Assembly: GCA_024349245.1 (NCBI GenBank) | Contig: JALDNG010000501.1 | Coordinates: forward strand, 186,001-250,000 | From: Neodontobutis hainanensis | Lineage: Eukaryota; Chordata; Actinopteri; Gobiiformes; Odontobutidae | Direction: 5' to 3' | Length of the DNA: 64,000 bases | Made by a program: the position numbers and the translations under genes | Notes under the pieces: model-generated | What the model was told of the DNA's origin: nothing | The model's database searches: none | Seen by the model: only the letters and a program-made list of their open reading frames with translations | In this document: one piece after another, positions 11,876 to 26,340 of the stretch | How the letters are laid out: each line of letters starts with the position of its first letter | How positions within the stretch are numbered: position 1 is the first letter of the stretch

Positions 11876-12300
11876 GAGAGGATCTACTGAAAAATATACG
11901 ATTTCCAATCCCCTTCATTGGAAGATAACATCCAATAAAATTAAAAAATTCTTTTATTATACTTAAATTGTGTTAAAGTTCATCTTTTTGTCAGTTTTTT
12001 AGTTAAATACATTAATTGGACGGATTGAAGAAGGTATTTAAACATACATTGTTCAAATCACCAAAAGTTACAAGTAATCAATGAAGGTTTCACAATATAG
12101 TTCATGTGTTCATAAATGTTACAAAGGACTTAAAAAGGTAATGAAAAAACAATCTCTCAAAAGTCGAAAAAGGAGTTTAAGGCTTGATAATCTCTCAAGG
12201 AATAGAATCTAATCAAACATAATTAATAAATTGTTGTTTAGTAAATTTTAAAACAAGTGGAAAAGAAAACAAAACGGAGCTAAATATCAAAAAGTGACTG
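11876..12300. other. Intergenic, nothing recognised
   Basis: AT-rich stretch between two coding-like islands. No frame, repeat or signal worth annotating was seen. Confidence 0.4.
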
Positions 12301-12355
12301 TTATGTTGATTCAAAGTTCATAAAGAATCGTAGAAGAAAGGTAATATAAGCCATT

Positions 12356-12834
12356 CTATCTTTCGAACTGTTTTATTTGTCTGAAAAAGGAAATAAAAGC
12401 AGAACATGAAATACAACTCCCACCAACAATCGTCAAGCCTTTGTAAGTTTCAACTTCCACATCCCCATGAGGAAGAACAAAAAATTTTGTGTCTGCAATT
12501 TTCGAAAGATTTATGTTTAGCTTTCCTGTTATTTTCCACTTTTTGAAGATTGAAACGTATATTTTAATATAATTATAATGGTGTCGACTGTGAAACGATA
12601 CTTATGGTTTTAATGGATATGCTTTTTATTAAAATTTTTGAAACCACGGATCTCATAGAAGCAACCTTTAAAGCCATGGTTTTGAGAATTTTTGTATTGG
12701 GTTGAAAAGAAATTCACACTTAACCAGCTAAATAATTTATTCTATTTTCTTCCAAAAATTATTCCACTATCACAGGCGCGTAAAGGTATTATTGGTCTTA
12801 AATTGAAAACTAAACGTATCTCAATTAGTTTCAT
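12356..12834 (-). CDS. Possible multi-exon gene of unknown function
   Basis: Three minus-strand blocks follow each other. Block A begins with ATG at 12834 (MKLIEIRLVFNLRP). Block B runs 12741-12645 (from NKLFSWLSVNFF to GCFYEIR). Block C runs 12600-12356 and is open for more than 80 codons without a start (including WKITGKLNINLSKIADTKFF and LPHGDVEVETYKGLTIVGG). B and C join in frame through a 44-nt GT-AG intron (12644-12601). After LTIVGGS a pyrimidine-rich acceptor (TTTTTCAG) suggests another splice. No phase-consistent junction between A and B was found, so the start is unsolved. The product would be strand-rich and unrecognised. The exon-like blocks are supported; the complete gene is not. 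Confidence 0.3.
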
Positions 12835-12839
12835 AGTAA

Positions 12840-15488
12840 AATCGCTTTTAATACCTATAATATTGAACGATTCAAGCTAACATGACGCCAAGACACCTAA
12901 AACAGAACATTCTAAAAGGTTTGTTACCATATATTTATTGCTTTTCAATCCTTCATATTCGCACCACTAGACAAAAATATATGGGGATAAATACAGACAG
13001 TCCAATTTGTTTAATAAATTGACGCGAGTAATAATGTAAGTGTGCTCGTATATTTGCCCGGTGTTTTTAATTCAAAAAACTCAATGTCAAAAGAATGATG
13101 GTCGTTTGTCCAAAATAAGAGAATATTATATCTATTTGCATATAACGTAGGATTTTTTTTAACATTTATAACTTCATACAACTGTGCATTAGAAAAGAAA
13201 ATAACTGTCATTTTAAAAATTGTTATTAATATTGTCCAAAAGTTTTATTTTAAAATATATCAACAAATTTTAATGTTTCATTGCAATTAAGCTACAAAAT
13301 TTGCGAAATAGACACAATAAACTGAAGAAATGGAAAGACGTTTGAAATAAAGTATATTTACTTATTAAAATGTCATATTTAGTTCGAAATCGGTCAATTA
13401 ATGTTTATTGAATCACAAACACAGTATAAAGTATTGATAAAGAGTAGAGGATTGGATATAGATTTTACTCATAATAAACACATCTTTAAATATTCTTTAA
13501 AATTGTTCATTATTTTGATTACTTTTAATCGAATGGAATTTAAGAACGGTTTTGAAGTTTAATAATGATTTTTTTAACTCTGAAGTAAATTTATTTTATT
13601 CCAAAAGTTTAACGATGAGACATTTAGTCTTTTATTTTTGATGACATCGATTTTCATTTTTGAGTGTCGTTCCTAAAAATTAACCTTTATATTTGGCAGA
13701 TTATTTCCATCTTTAAATTTGCAGCTACCTATCTTATCAACATACAGGCTGTTATGATCAAAGAATAAGGGGAAAATATAAGGTTTTATAGGGATAAGTA
13801 AAGAAATATTGTAGATTATCAAGCATTTTGTTTAAAAGTTGAATACCAGTCAATTAAGCACAGCTTAGAGGACAGTATTCAACCACATGGTAAAACTTGT
13901 TAAAATATAACTATTAAAATATTATTGATAAGTGAATAGAGGTTTGGGTTGATATGTGAACATAGATAATGATGAGTAGACTAATTGTTCTTTTGAATAA
14001 AAATATTTACTGATATGATGGCTATGGTTATTCAGATTTTACGGACAATGATTTTGGATTTTGCGCAAATTGAATTTGTAAAACAAGTATTTTTCGTTTA
14101 TGCTTTGCTCTTTACAGCTTTCCTGTAACTAAATTATAAATTTATGGTGGAAATGAAAGACCAAGAAATAATCCATTTCTCGCTCGATTTTAGTCGCATT
14201 TTCAGACTGGACTTGAACCAACATCATTTTAACGCCTTCCACTGAGATATATCAGTATAATATTGTACATATTATGTAAGTGGCTTTAATTATTAATTTT
14301 CTACAATGATAAATTCAAATTGTGAAATATTATACTTAAAAGTATATACATCATAATTAGATTGACAGGCCAAAAATTTTGTCCGATTATTATTATTGTT
14401 ACTGAAACTTCAAAATTATTTTAAAATGATGATCGTCAATAACTTTAATTGTTGATAAGCGGGGAAAAATTTTAGGTCCTGCGTACAACACATTTTTATT
14501 TATATTCCATTGTTGATTTGAGAATTTAAGTAAACTTTCATTATTATTTGACGTTAGGTGTATACTTTCAAACGTTTTGCCTCTTTTGAACAAAAAATCT
14601 GCTAACCGAGTGATTTTTAGCGATAGTCATGATCTTTTTAGAGGTGCATACCTCACTGAGAAAATACTTGGATTAATGGTGTAATTTTGATTTTTTTATA
14701 CTTGCATAGTGATGGATCATCGTCATAATTCCTAAATATTTAAAAGATCTAGATGGATAAAACGTAGTAAATCATATTTAAATGCTTAGAGTTTATAGAG
14801 ATAAATGAAATAATTAACAGACAAAAATGTTTAATAGAAATTTAAATGAATCTATGAGTGGCTCAGGTAATTGTATGAGAAAAACTTGAAAGGATTTCAC
14901 GGTTTGTGATAGGAAACAGGCACTGTTAATTTTCAGATTTTCCTCTTGTTTATCTTTAATCTATCATATTTTATATTTCCAGTATTAAAAGCTTTTCTAC
15001 GATTATGAAAATCTCCAATTGGTTTTCATCATGATTCACATTTCGTTGAATGCAAATACTTTCTGACATTACCAACTTAAGACATAACTTAAATTTTTAC
15101 GAAATTCTGTCTTTACAATCTCTCGTTTGATTATTGTCGATATTTGATATAAAATAAGGAGAATAAAATATTGAAATACAGAGTTCTGGTTCAAATCGTA
15201 AGTCAACTAAGTTGATTTCTGATATGCTGACTTTTGATTGTACGTGTTAATATTCTTTCAAGTGTGATCGGGTGATAATTTTTCCACTTAATTCACTCTT
15301 GACCAATGTTAATTTTGGATCGATCGTTTTGAAAATACTTAACTTAAAGTGTGATACTTTTTAGTGTGGAGAGATTAATCAGAAGTATCAAGTCAACGAC
15401 AAACAAAAACAAATTTGTCGAAAATGAACATTTACTTAATAATTACCTCTCCCAATTGAGGAAAGATCAATTAATGCTATTCCATTTA
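12840..15488. other. Intergenic with unsupported open frames
   Basis: Minus-strand frames at 13011-13211 (66 codons, starting with ATG) and 14399-14593 read as plausible protein sequence but have no recognisable family and no neighbouring exon that joins in frame. Near 14190-14250 the minus strand shows a tRNA-like D-arm and T-loop (GGTTCAAGTCC) without an anticodon arm or acceptor pairing. Otherwise AT-rich with no signal. Confidence 0.35.
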
Positions 15489-16540
15489 TCAACATAAATA
15501 ATTTGTAGATTTTGTTTTAATTTTATTGCCAAGAAGAACAATTTTAGTTGTGAATGAGCAGCATTCATATGAGTATTTTGTTTCCAAGTTTGAGTGTAGT
15601 TTTCCTGGATGTTCTTTAAATGTTATATTAGCTTTTGATTTTTCTTCAGTAACTTTGTCAGATTTATCCCATTCACACATCCAACTTTACAAATTTTTCT
15701 AACGATTATTCTGTTAACAATGTAATCAACATTAAAATTTTTTGGTAAAGCTGAGAACTATCAAAAAATATATAATCCTTTCAATCCATGATATATTGGG
15801 GTTGGGATTAAGCGTATGAGCCAAGACTAAATATTTTGTTTGCTAAAGTATTCAAATTTTATTAATTTCTGTTTTTGTTCCTTATTGAATTAAGAAAAGA
15901 AATATTTTGATTTGTTGTAGTGCAGAATGAACAACTCGTACAGACATATTTCCAAAATATTTTACGTATATTTTAAAGCTGTAACCAGCATCTGGAGATT
16001 GGTTTTCGTCCTTCACCTCCTCATACCAGGAAGACGTTCTTGTTGAGACTGCTCTGGCGCAGGGTAGAATGGGACCCACACTCAATAATACATATCCACA
16101 TGTTGTCTACTGATTGGGACAATCTTATCTCTGCAACATAATATATTTTGAGGGTATTTTGATATATTTAACACAAAACTAGCAAGTATTACAATCTAAC
16201 ACACTATGAGTTTGTTTTACTTTATGGTTTCATAATACAAATAGTTATGCCCATTTATCTCAAGGTTAAATTACATTTTTCAGCCTCAACATATTATTTT
16301 GACAAAGGCACTTAAATTTTAAAGTTTTATCATCGAAATTGAGTTGTGTCCATGTTAAAAATATTTGTGCATCATCAAGTTTACTGGTACAAATTTCCTA
16401 AGTTGAGATACTTTGAGGCTAAAATCGAAAATAAAGATACGGGAGGTAGATATTAGTGAGAGATTTACCTTCATCGTTATCAAAAACAGATTTTTTATGC
16501 TTATTTTCAACTATCAATTTAAAGTTGACACTGCGTTTAT
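15489..16540 (-). pseudogene. Possible decayed or unresolved multi-exon gene
   Basis: Several minus-strand blocks read as protein. One at about 16535-16441 contains SVNFKLIVENKHKK and KSLTNIYLP. It can be spliced through a 22-nt GT-AG intron (16440-16419) into LKVSQLRKFV. Another at about 16398-16280 contains TWTQLNFDDKTLKFKC. A GC-richer block at 16140-15885 is open in two frames, and a last frame at 15680-15489 starts with ATG (MCEWDKSDKVTEEKSK). No single chain joins them all in frame, and stops intervene. Either this is a decaying gene or the exon order is misread. No family is recognised; a divergent relative of the LAMP-like genes was considered but the cysteine pattern does not support it. 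Confidence 0.2.
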
Positions 16541-16560
16541 TAAGTCAAAACTTTAGAAAA

Positions 16561-19500
16561 TTCTCAAAAAACCAAAAGTAAGATTAAGATTTTGAAATAT
16601 TCCAACAGTTTAATTGATGATTCGGGTATGTTTTCAAATAGTTTCTAAAATTGTAAACTTACGAATGTAATCGTGGGTGAAATATACATATAAGCATCAA
16701 TCTCGTTTGAAAATTTTTAAATATCCTTGACATGTTAAAAAACCACCTAAAATTCAAAAAATAATAAAAAAAAAGCCGTTTTATGGCAATAAAACCACAT
16801 TTTTACTTGTGTAAGTAAAATCAAATTCAAAGTTTTATGATTTTACATTCAAGACGATTTTTTGAACTCTTAAACAGCAATATTTTTTGAACGAAGCAAA
16901 TTCTACACGTGTGATTATTTCAGGATTTTCAATAGAATGCTCATTTTTAGATGTTGTATAGTTATGTTTATTTCCATAAAGCAGATAATTGAGTTATTAG
17001 GATTGCATAATTTTCAAAGATAAATCTAAGATGAGGTTTGAGCTCAAAAACAAACACACATGATAATTTTCACTTACCGATGTCATTCGTGTTTAAGACG
17101 AAAGAACTTCTTTGATAAGAATATTTTATCGTCGGTGAAATAATCCAACGTTAAAAATCACTAATTTTTTGCATTTATAATTTTGGGATTCTTTTCTCGT
17201 GTATCATAAGCATTTTTGTTGTGATTGAATGATGGAACGTGTTCATTCCATCAAAATAAGAATAAAAATTCAAAACATATTAAACAGTTTTTATATTTTT
17301 AATGAACCTACTTTTCACAGTATTTTAAAATCTTATTGACATGAACATGAATAATTGAGAATCACGCTTAAATAAAACCAATTGTGAAGATTTTTATTCC
17401 ATTAAATTTTCAGTATTAGATTATAATGTCATAACTAAGCTTTCTTTTAAGAGTTTTTGACCATCGGTGGAGTTTAATCAGCTAATCTTGAGAATATAAC
17501 AATAAAACTAAACTAAATTTTCCTACGTAAAAAATAATTCACATTATTTTTACTTATTATCCACGGAGATTATTAAACGTTAACATAAAATCTACGCTCT
17601 AAGCTTTATCCTATCCACGTTAATAAATTCCTTTTAATATAACGAATAAGATATTCATCCCTGAGATAAGGTTAAAATGACACTGCTAACTTACGAAAAG
17701 AGTACAAGCATGATTGTCGCTATGAAGGAGCGATCAACTTCTCTCAAGATAAAAACTTAAAAGATAGAAAGAGAATCATTTCAGAAAAGATAACTATTTT
17801 AACTTCATGAAGCAAAAATATTTCGACTCTAAGTCAATTGAATATTTTCACAAAACATGAGTGCTCATCTGAAAGACGAGAATATGTTTTCAAAGAAAAT
17901 ACCTAACTCGGCCCATGTGATGGCATTTGAGCCAAATCCATGCAACATGGCTTTCAAAAATGTAGCCAATCAAGTTTGAATATGTAAATCTGAAACTTAA
18001 AAGTAATGACAAATGATAATATCATGAATGAATTATCATGATTTGAACAGAAAAGAGATAAAGAAGATTGATTGGAATATTTAAAATGATCTAAAATTAT
18101 TGCATGCTCAAATAGAGAATAAGAACATAAAGTAAGTTATTAAAGATAAAACATTCTTATTGTTGATTAAGATGACTTGAGATAATTAAACAAAATGTAA
18201 GTCAATTATGAATAAGTATTATGATTAGTAAGAATAATCTGCAAAATAACACTTGTTCTTTAAATCCAGTTTATATTGTTCATTTTGGATTTTATCATAA
18301 TAAAATAAATCAGGAAATTTATTGTTCGAGTTACGAAGCCGGAGTTGGAAACCGTAAACTTTAAATTTGGATAAATTTAATCATTTTCTCGCCTTTATTT
18401 CAATAAAAAGTGTTTTTAATCTTCGTTTTGAAAAATTAAAATATTACTATAAAAAAGCCGGGTTGAAAATTTATTAGAATCTATAACCTAGTAATGCTTG
18501 AAGCTTATTGAAATTGGGCCATTTCGAAGTTCTCTTTCTACGTTAAATTATTAAAATACATTTAAAGGAAACCTGTTCGAATCTTTTCCTTTTTTTAAAT
18601 ATGAGCTCATATTCGCTCAAAAATTATTAAATATTTTGATGTGTCTCTGATCTTTGAGTTCACAAATTCAAATGAATCTTTTTATTAGGTATTTGCATTA
18701 TTGAGAGGAAATTCCGCGGTATGATAAAACTCGTATAAATGAACTTATATTTCAAGTGATATTGAAGCTCTGTATGATTTGGAGAGGGGTTATTTCTACA
18801 TTCCACGAGTTCCATATATCTGATAGAATGAACTTAGATTTGATCTAGAATATAGAAACGCGAATTACTGCTTGCAGATCTGCATTGAACGTTTTTTGGA
18901 TCGTAGTAAATAATAAAATATAAACCTAGTCGAATATAGTTTTTTCAAAGTATTCGTTACATTGGTTCAATGAGGATGGCGCATTTTCTCAGCAATAGCT
19001 TTATTGATCCTGATTTCTTAAACTACGTCTTTATCACAAGTTTAACTTGACCAAAGAGACACCCGATGAATGCATCTTAGGAGTTAAATACCTGAAAAGG
19101 ATAACACGGGCTCGCCTTTAAGTGATGTAATTTTCGTGTTGGGAATTTTAAGAAAACACCCATGCTGAAAGAGGTGCAATGTACAGGCAATCAAAATATC
19201 ATATTGTCGAATCCCGATCAATATTATTGATAAAAAATAAGTTTATTGTCAAAAAACCCGAAAATTATTTTTCGAACCAAAATATCTTCTCTAATAGCTT
19301 TGTTTATATTGTTTAACTCTGGAAAATTAAATACAAGAATTCATATTTTGGAGAAAACAGTTGACTCGATCAATAGATTGTACATTCCATCCGTCGTTGA
19401 TTAAATATAGATTAAATAGTGTTTATGATGTTTGCAACTACTCATGAAACAAAATTGAATTTTGCTCATTTATTGACCTGAAACCAAAACAATGAAACAA

Positions 19501-22500
19501 ATTAACGAGGAATAAAATTTGTATTGTCAATAAGAACTAAAATTAGCAAACGTCTGTAAAGATAAAGCAGATTTATAGATGTAGCCAAAATCGTACAAAA
19601 GAAAAATATTTCCTGTTAATTATAAAATATTAGTCTCGTTTTAAATATACAAGGTAACTGATTTTTTAAATTTGAAATATCGTCATAGTTTGGAGAAAAT
19701 TTTCAATGAACAGCCAAACCTTTTTTAATTTTAACCTGAAAAGCGTGCATCTAAACTAAATCTAAGGTCTTAAAAAACAGAAAAATTAAAAATGTCAGTT
19801 TGCGTAATTTAACATCATATCTACACTTTTTTGATACAGGCGATAAAAGGAATTTTTCAGCACCGAAGATTCAAATGAATCAAATTTAAAAACATACAAA
19901 ACTGTTCTGACATAAAAAATAACCACCATAATCAAATGTTGAAAACATAAAGCTAAAGTAAGTTAAAAATTTGAAAAAAATTCAAAACGCCATTTTATAA
20001 AAAGTAACGAAATTTATAGGCGAAGAGACAGAATGAACACAATAATCCAAGCGTAATACAACTTTACAAAGCGAAAAGTTGACATCCATTAAAAAAAGCT
20101 TGAAAACTCAAAAATATTCAAAATTAAAAAAAATCTATTTTCTGATGTTTAAACCTTTAAAGAATATTATATTTTAAAGCCAGATTGAAAATTTCTTTAA
20201 CTGTTGAATTCAGCGAATAACGTTTAAATTTCAACAAACAACAAAAGTCAAGAATAAAAATTCATATGTTCATGCTTATAGGTTTTTTTATTGAATGAAA
20301 AACATTGATTCAAAAATTATTTGAGTTTATCTATTAATTCTTGTTAGTTTCATCAATTTAATGAGGTTGTCCCTATAAAATTAATACAAGAGGTATCACC
20401 TTGGAAAGGAGTCTGTATCTTTCTTTACCTTCCTGCAATAAGATTAAATATTTTCACATTTAGTTGAATCATATTTGATATTTAATTAAGAATAAGATAG
20501 GCAACTGAATAACTTTTTCATTATCAATCGAAGAAGCTATGATAAGTTTGACACTGTCAAACTTATCAATTTTCTTTCACTTTAAAATTACAATTAAGAC
20601 AAAATATAATAATAATAGAGTATTTAACATACAATAATACAGACATAAGATAATTTAAAGATTTCCGTTATCATCAAAAACAACAAATATGCTTATTATA
20701 ATTAATCAATAAAAATTTTGAAATTGATTATTAGTTTTTATAACTGTGATTCAAATAATATAAAATTGTATAGGTACCTTCATAGTTCTAGTATAATCTT
20801 GAAGTTTCTAACAAGAGGAATGAAAATGATACTTTATCACAAAATAAAAAAATAATAACCATTAGAAAACAAACATTGATACTTAAATAACCTTATAAAA
20901 ATAGCGCACGACTATGGTATAAAATTAAAGACCAATGAACTCGTATCCTAATGTAACTTTTAGAACGAGAGTTAAAATGGTAAAAAATGTCATGGACTAA
21001 AGAATAACCCAATGTTCTACAATTATTTGCTTTCAGATTTAAAAATACAGGAAAATTTTTTTTATTTTTTCCCTTCCTACCTCGTTTAGACTTTTCATCA
21101 ACGCTTTATTCTATTTAATAATTTCGTTAAATACCGCGTGCCTTTTTCTTGAATTCTGTTGTAGGGGTTCCTATTAAAAATCACGTGAAATAATCTTCTC
21201 AGTATTTTAAGCGGCGAATATATTCAAGCAGAAACATGTATCAGGGGATGAAAAAGATGTGAGTTAATAAATAATAACTTTGTTAGTAAATATCAGATAA
21301 CAAATCTCACAAAATCAAAAATAATATAACATACACCACGAAATTTTAGAAATTGACGGTTAAAGTATTTTTCATATTTTATCTTTTGTAATAAGTCACA
21401 TAATTTAGAAACTTAACTATAAATGAGTGGGTATTTCTGATATAAGATTTTAACTTGTTTCATTGAATAAAATATAATTAAATAAATTGTCAAAATTTTC
21501 AATTAACAATATTTTATTGATAAATATATAGAAAGTTTCTTGAGTTATATACATGAAAAAATCCTGAAATAATACAAAATTAGAATGATCATTAAGATTA
21601 ACAAGGCTAAAATAGATTTCAATTTAAAATTATCAGCAAAATATCCTGATACCTGAACTAATTTCCAATATTCATCAGATACCTAATTTAACTCGGATGC
21701 TATACAACTGAAAATTCTTGATTGATATCGTTAACAATCTGAATTTTAAGGAATCTATAAAAAATTGTTGAAAATCATCACGAGTCAGCATCAAAGGAGG
21801 CTTAATTCGACAGAAAATAATTGTTAAAAATATTTACAAGTATGAGTAATCAAAAAATAAATTTCTGAAATAGTTTGAATTAAATATTAGTTACAAACAT
21901 TTTAAGATCACAAAACAAATTTGATAACATAAGTAAATAAATAAAAAAAAGAATATTTATATTAAAAATTTTAACATTTATAAATGATATATTTTCATTC
22001 AAGTGATAAAAAACAAAGTTAAAAAATTTTTGATAAAAGCAAAAACGATAAAATCTATATATAATATTTATACGTCTTTCCAATAATCCTTAGAAATGGG
22101 CACTGGGGTATGTACCTAGCATTAGAAAAAGGGTAATGTATGAATTTTTAAATATTAATATTTCTATGATTACAGTTAAGGTAAGTTGAAAAAAACTAAA
22201 TATTCTCAAATAATCAAGGGTTTTAAAAAATATCACGCGTGCTATTTTAACAAATATATACTCGCTATAATTCATAATAAACACTTAATTATTGAAATCA
22301 AATTTTTGCATTTTTAATAAAAATAATTCATCTAAGGTATATACTTCATTTTAATATATATCTTAAAATTATTATTCTAGCATTTGAGACAATGTACGAT
22401 CCATGTGGATTATTTTTATCAATTACTATTCTTGGTGAAAATTTACTGTCAAAATTTTAATTTTTTAAAGACTAATATAAAATTACTCAACATAATTTTA

Positions 22501-25433
22501 AAATCAATGGAAACTTTGAATTTTACTATATTGTTAAAAATAAATTTTGGGAAAATAAGCGAAAATTCCTCATTAAAGATAAACATATTGCGTGAAATAA
22601 ACCAAGTCTTTTAATTTAAAAAAGTTGATATAGGTTCAATTGGTAAAATTTCTCAATGAATCGCAATGTAGAATTTAAAAATTCAGAGGAAGATTAAATT
22701 TTTGGGAAATTTAGAAATAAAAAATCACAAATTTCAATCATGAATAAAAACAAAATAATTCAAGTTATAAGATAACGTAAGTTAAATTTGTCACAAACCT
22801 TACATTGACGGTCAAAAAACAGAGAAGAATAATCAAGAATATCTTCATAATTTTAACGCAGCCTCAAAACACTTATTTATGGCAAATTTAGGTTATTTAT
22901 GTTTCTTAATCTGTTTTACTCAAAAATAACTTAAAGATACATTATAAAAGACTAAATTATGATGCTCAAGAAACTTATCTCAAAGAATAATTTTATTAAA
23001 ATGATATCGATCAATGCCTATGATCACATATTTGTGTTTCAGTAAAGAATAAACCAGAATTAGCATTTATGTATAATTGAACGGGCGTAGGAAAACTAAA
23101 AATAAATTAATCAAGAATTTAGCGTTGCCTAACGATTTATTTCCCTTAATTGATCTCGAAAGACGTTATTAATCTTTTGTTTTGTTATTATTCCTTAATT
23201 AAATTTCTCAAAATAATCTTTAGATAAATAATTGCAATGACTGATGATAATCGTCCTTTTTTTGAAGATTACAAGAACCATAAGACCAATAACTACCAAC
23301 TTGACTGTTAAAAGTGATCACTCACAATCAAAATAAATCAATCGCTCATCTATAAAGATAATTTTATTTTTATGACGTTAGAAAATAAGTGATTCGATAA
23401 TTTAACAGCGTAACAAGTAATCATTATCATAGGTAAATCTTCAACATTAAGATATCATGTAACTTATTGAATAAAAGTAGCTGAATTCGATAAAATAATG
23501 ATTCGTTAAATATTTTACAAGCTGATTGATTATGAGTTATAAGCCCATTTATACTAAGTTTCGTGGAATAACAAAATAATCTAATTCGCATAATTTTACG
23601 TTGTCACAAAATTTTTTTATTCACGTAATTTATCAATTAACTAAATTCATAGTGATGTTTTCAGACATATTTAGTTTTTAGAAAAAAATTATTTGATTTC
23701 GTGCGTATTTAATCTCATAAAAATAATAATTTTGCGTCCTTATGACGTATAAAATATCGTTTTTAACAAAGAAAAAAAACTAAGCTAACCGATTTGTTTC
23801 GATTAAATGTATCAAAATCATAAACAGGTTTTTTTTAACGAATATGTGATATTGGGCTCATCTATTTATTTTATGAGTTGTTTTTATGTTTCGATGAGCA
23901 ATTAAACCATCGCGTTTGGTTAACAACAGTATAAATGTTATTTTTTCATCGAAAACGGTTAAAAGTGTTTAATTTTGGCCTAATTTGTTCTTTATTCTTT
24001 ACTAGCATTCGTTTTGAAGTTTATGAATCTCATTTGATCAAGAATAATTATGTAGCGCCATTTTGAAAAGTAAACCTTTTACTCTGTTTGCAGTTTAACA
24101 AGTTAAGGATAATATATCGAATAGCTTAGCTTTACGATAAAGGTTATATTGTCTCATACAAGATGAACCTTCTCATTGTTTACTGTAAATACATTATGCT
24201 AGGAAAAAAACAAATAATATCAAGCTAATGAAAATGCTGAAAATTTAATTTCGCTTAAATAATAAAATTTATGATTTTTCCTTGATAAAGAACTCGTAAA
24301 TTTTCGGCTATATGAAATTTCTTGAGTTAAATAACTTTTGCATATTTCAAAACTTTCAAAAGTATAAAAAATTCAAAATAAAATTGATGAGGTATCTATA
24401 GCTTATCTATTGGGAGATAAGGATTTGTTAAAATATAGACTCGTGAAAACAATAACATTAATATATTCGAGAAGTAGTGGCAATATAAATATTAAAACCG
24501 AAAATTTGCTTTGCTTGTGAAATAAATAATTAAATAATATTATCTCTTAATTATTCAAACAAAAAAAATATTTATGAATCATTGTTTTTATATAAGTAAA
24601 TGATGCACAAATGTATAGTAACATACAATCTGGGAGTTGATTAATCTATTCACTATATGGTATGATGCATTCGTTAAATTTAACGCGTATCCTTCAAGAT
24701 TTCCTAAAATTCGAAGAACATTTTTTGCATCTTTAAGTCTAAAATGTTATAAAGATTTCTATATTTTATGAATGAACGATAATTTTATGTTTCAAAGGAA
24801 ATTATTTGTGTATCTAAATTAATAATTTTTAAACGAAAAAATGTTATAATCACAATTTTTCAAGAACTTTTAAATGATTAGTTTATTTTTCATTTGTTAG
24901 TTTATAATTTTTTGGTGATAATTTTAAAATGTTGATACTCTTGAGATTTTAAGAAAAATGGATGGTGATAAAATGATGATTTTTGTAAAATGTCGAATTT
25001 GTTAATGATTATTCATCCATATATACTTTTGTCAACGTTAATATTTTTGGAACGCTTATTCACTTTAAAGGCGTTTTTAAAATCTAGGTGGCTCTAGTGG
25101 CCATTAAAACATCAAAATATCAGGGAAAATGTCACATCTCTTTGTTTGATTTTAACAATAAATATTGTAAAATGCCATTATGTGTCCACTTAATCACGAT
25201 TTATTTTTTGTCATCGTAACCAGTCATAATTTTTATGTTAAATAATCCTTTAACTTTAGTGTGAACACTTATCGATTTATTATGAGTACAAAAATTAAGC
25301 GATTGTACGACATGACTCAAACTCAATAACAGTAGGCTGACGCCACATTTATTACATCTTGATAACGGTAGAATTGATAAAAGTTAACGTTTTATACTAG
25401 AATCTAAAATTTCGTCAGCGTGGTGAAAAGTAC
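16561..25433. other. Long gene-free AT-rich region
   Basis: Nearly 9 kb without a supported gene. Short protein-like islands occur near 17830-17970 (minus) and 18970-19120 (plus) but could not be built into a gene. The composition is especially AT-rich from about 20 to 24.9 kb. The only clear structural feature is the palindrome at 20541-20567. Confidence 0.4.
20541..20567. repeat. Perfect 13-bp palindrome with one-base spacer
   Basis: GATAAGTTTGACA and TGTCAAACTTATC are exact reverse complements separated by a single C. The spacer is too short for a normal hairpin loop, so a two-fold protein-binding site or an accident of inverted duplication is more likely than an RNA structure. No gene lies nearby. 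Confidence 0.8.
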
Positions 25434-26340
25434 TTAGCTATGCAACTCCCATTTACAGGACCTCAAACTGCTCTTTTCTGATTTGCTTTGTGTGTAGATA
25501 AACGAAAGACATTGATTCCACAGAGTTGCAATTTCATACCGACGTTCTACAGGTAACACGTTCGGATAAACTGCACAAGAAATTGACAATGTTAAAAAGA
25601 GTTCATGCCTCAAATTCGAAAACAACGAGATATATTCAAAGTAAACTGTATTATATCACTGGGAAAAGACCAATACGCAAGTTAAGCTATTGTTGATTCA
25701 GTTGGAAAAAAGCATGAAGGCGCACTCGTAAAGCTTACAAGGTTTCAAATAAATGGTCCAATTCTATTTGATTTTGATTTCGGAGAATAAAAATATTTCG
25801 ATTGGATTCACACCAGGAGAGTATGGAGGTAAATTAACGAGCAATATTCCTTTTCTCAGAAAAATTGAGAGTGCCACAGTGGTCAAATTTTAACATTGTC
25901 CATTAAATTGAGAGGGAAAGTTTCAAATGTCTTCTATTCTGTACGTTCATTAGAATTCCATGGAAAGTTCTTTGTTAAAGGATCCTCCTAAAATTCTGTT
26001 GTATCTAATCTCGTTTTTTGAAATAATTGAGAATATAAATATTTTATCTCTTGATTTGGGTTTGTACATTACATCAGCTCTGCCACTTTTCGAATACCCA
26101 TTATTTATACAAGTGTGGATATTAAATCCCCTTTCATTTGTAGATAAAACCACACCATGTCTGTATCAAATAAATTTATTCATAGGTATCCTCGCAAGTA
26201 GATTGAGCATTTGCGACTTTCATGAGCCTTTATCGAGATATCTCGATAATTTCAACTCTCGAAGTACTTTAGACTTCGATACAAGTTACAGAAAGCATAT
26301 CTTTCAGATCAATTTATGGCGATAAGTTATCGCCACCTAA
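25434..26340 (-). pseudogene. Second Tc1/IS630-type transposase relic
   Basis: On the minus strand 26153-25950 contains NERGFNIHTCINNGYSKSG followed by a strand-rich stretch and GGSFNKE, matching the block around the first catalytic residue of Tc1/IS630 transposases, normally written DE.GFN.H..R.YG.SK.G. The expected aspartate reads asparagine. Around 25902-25891 is MDNVKI (the second aspartate block), followed by a stop. At about 25831-25790 is LPPYSPGVNPIE (the terminal glutamate block). A downstream open frame (25625-25434) may be the C-terminal end. Frame changes and stops separate the parts. The motif wording differs from the copy at 0.56-1.80 kb, so it belongs to another subfamily. No terminal repeats were identified. 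Confidence 0.65.

Noticed and set aside
14180..14260. tRNA-like sequence on the minus strand (CTCAGTGG and GGTTCAAGTCC)
   Set aside because: No anticodon arm fits between the two arms and the acceptor ends do not pair; at most a tRNA-derived scrap.
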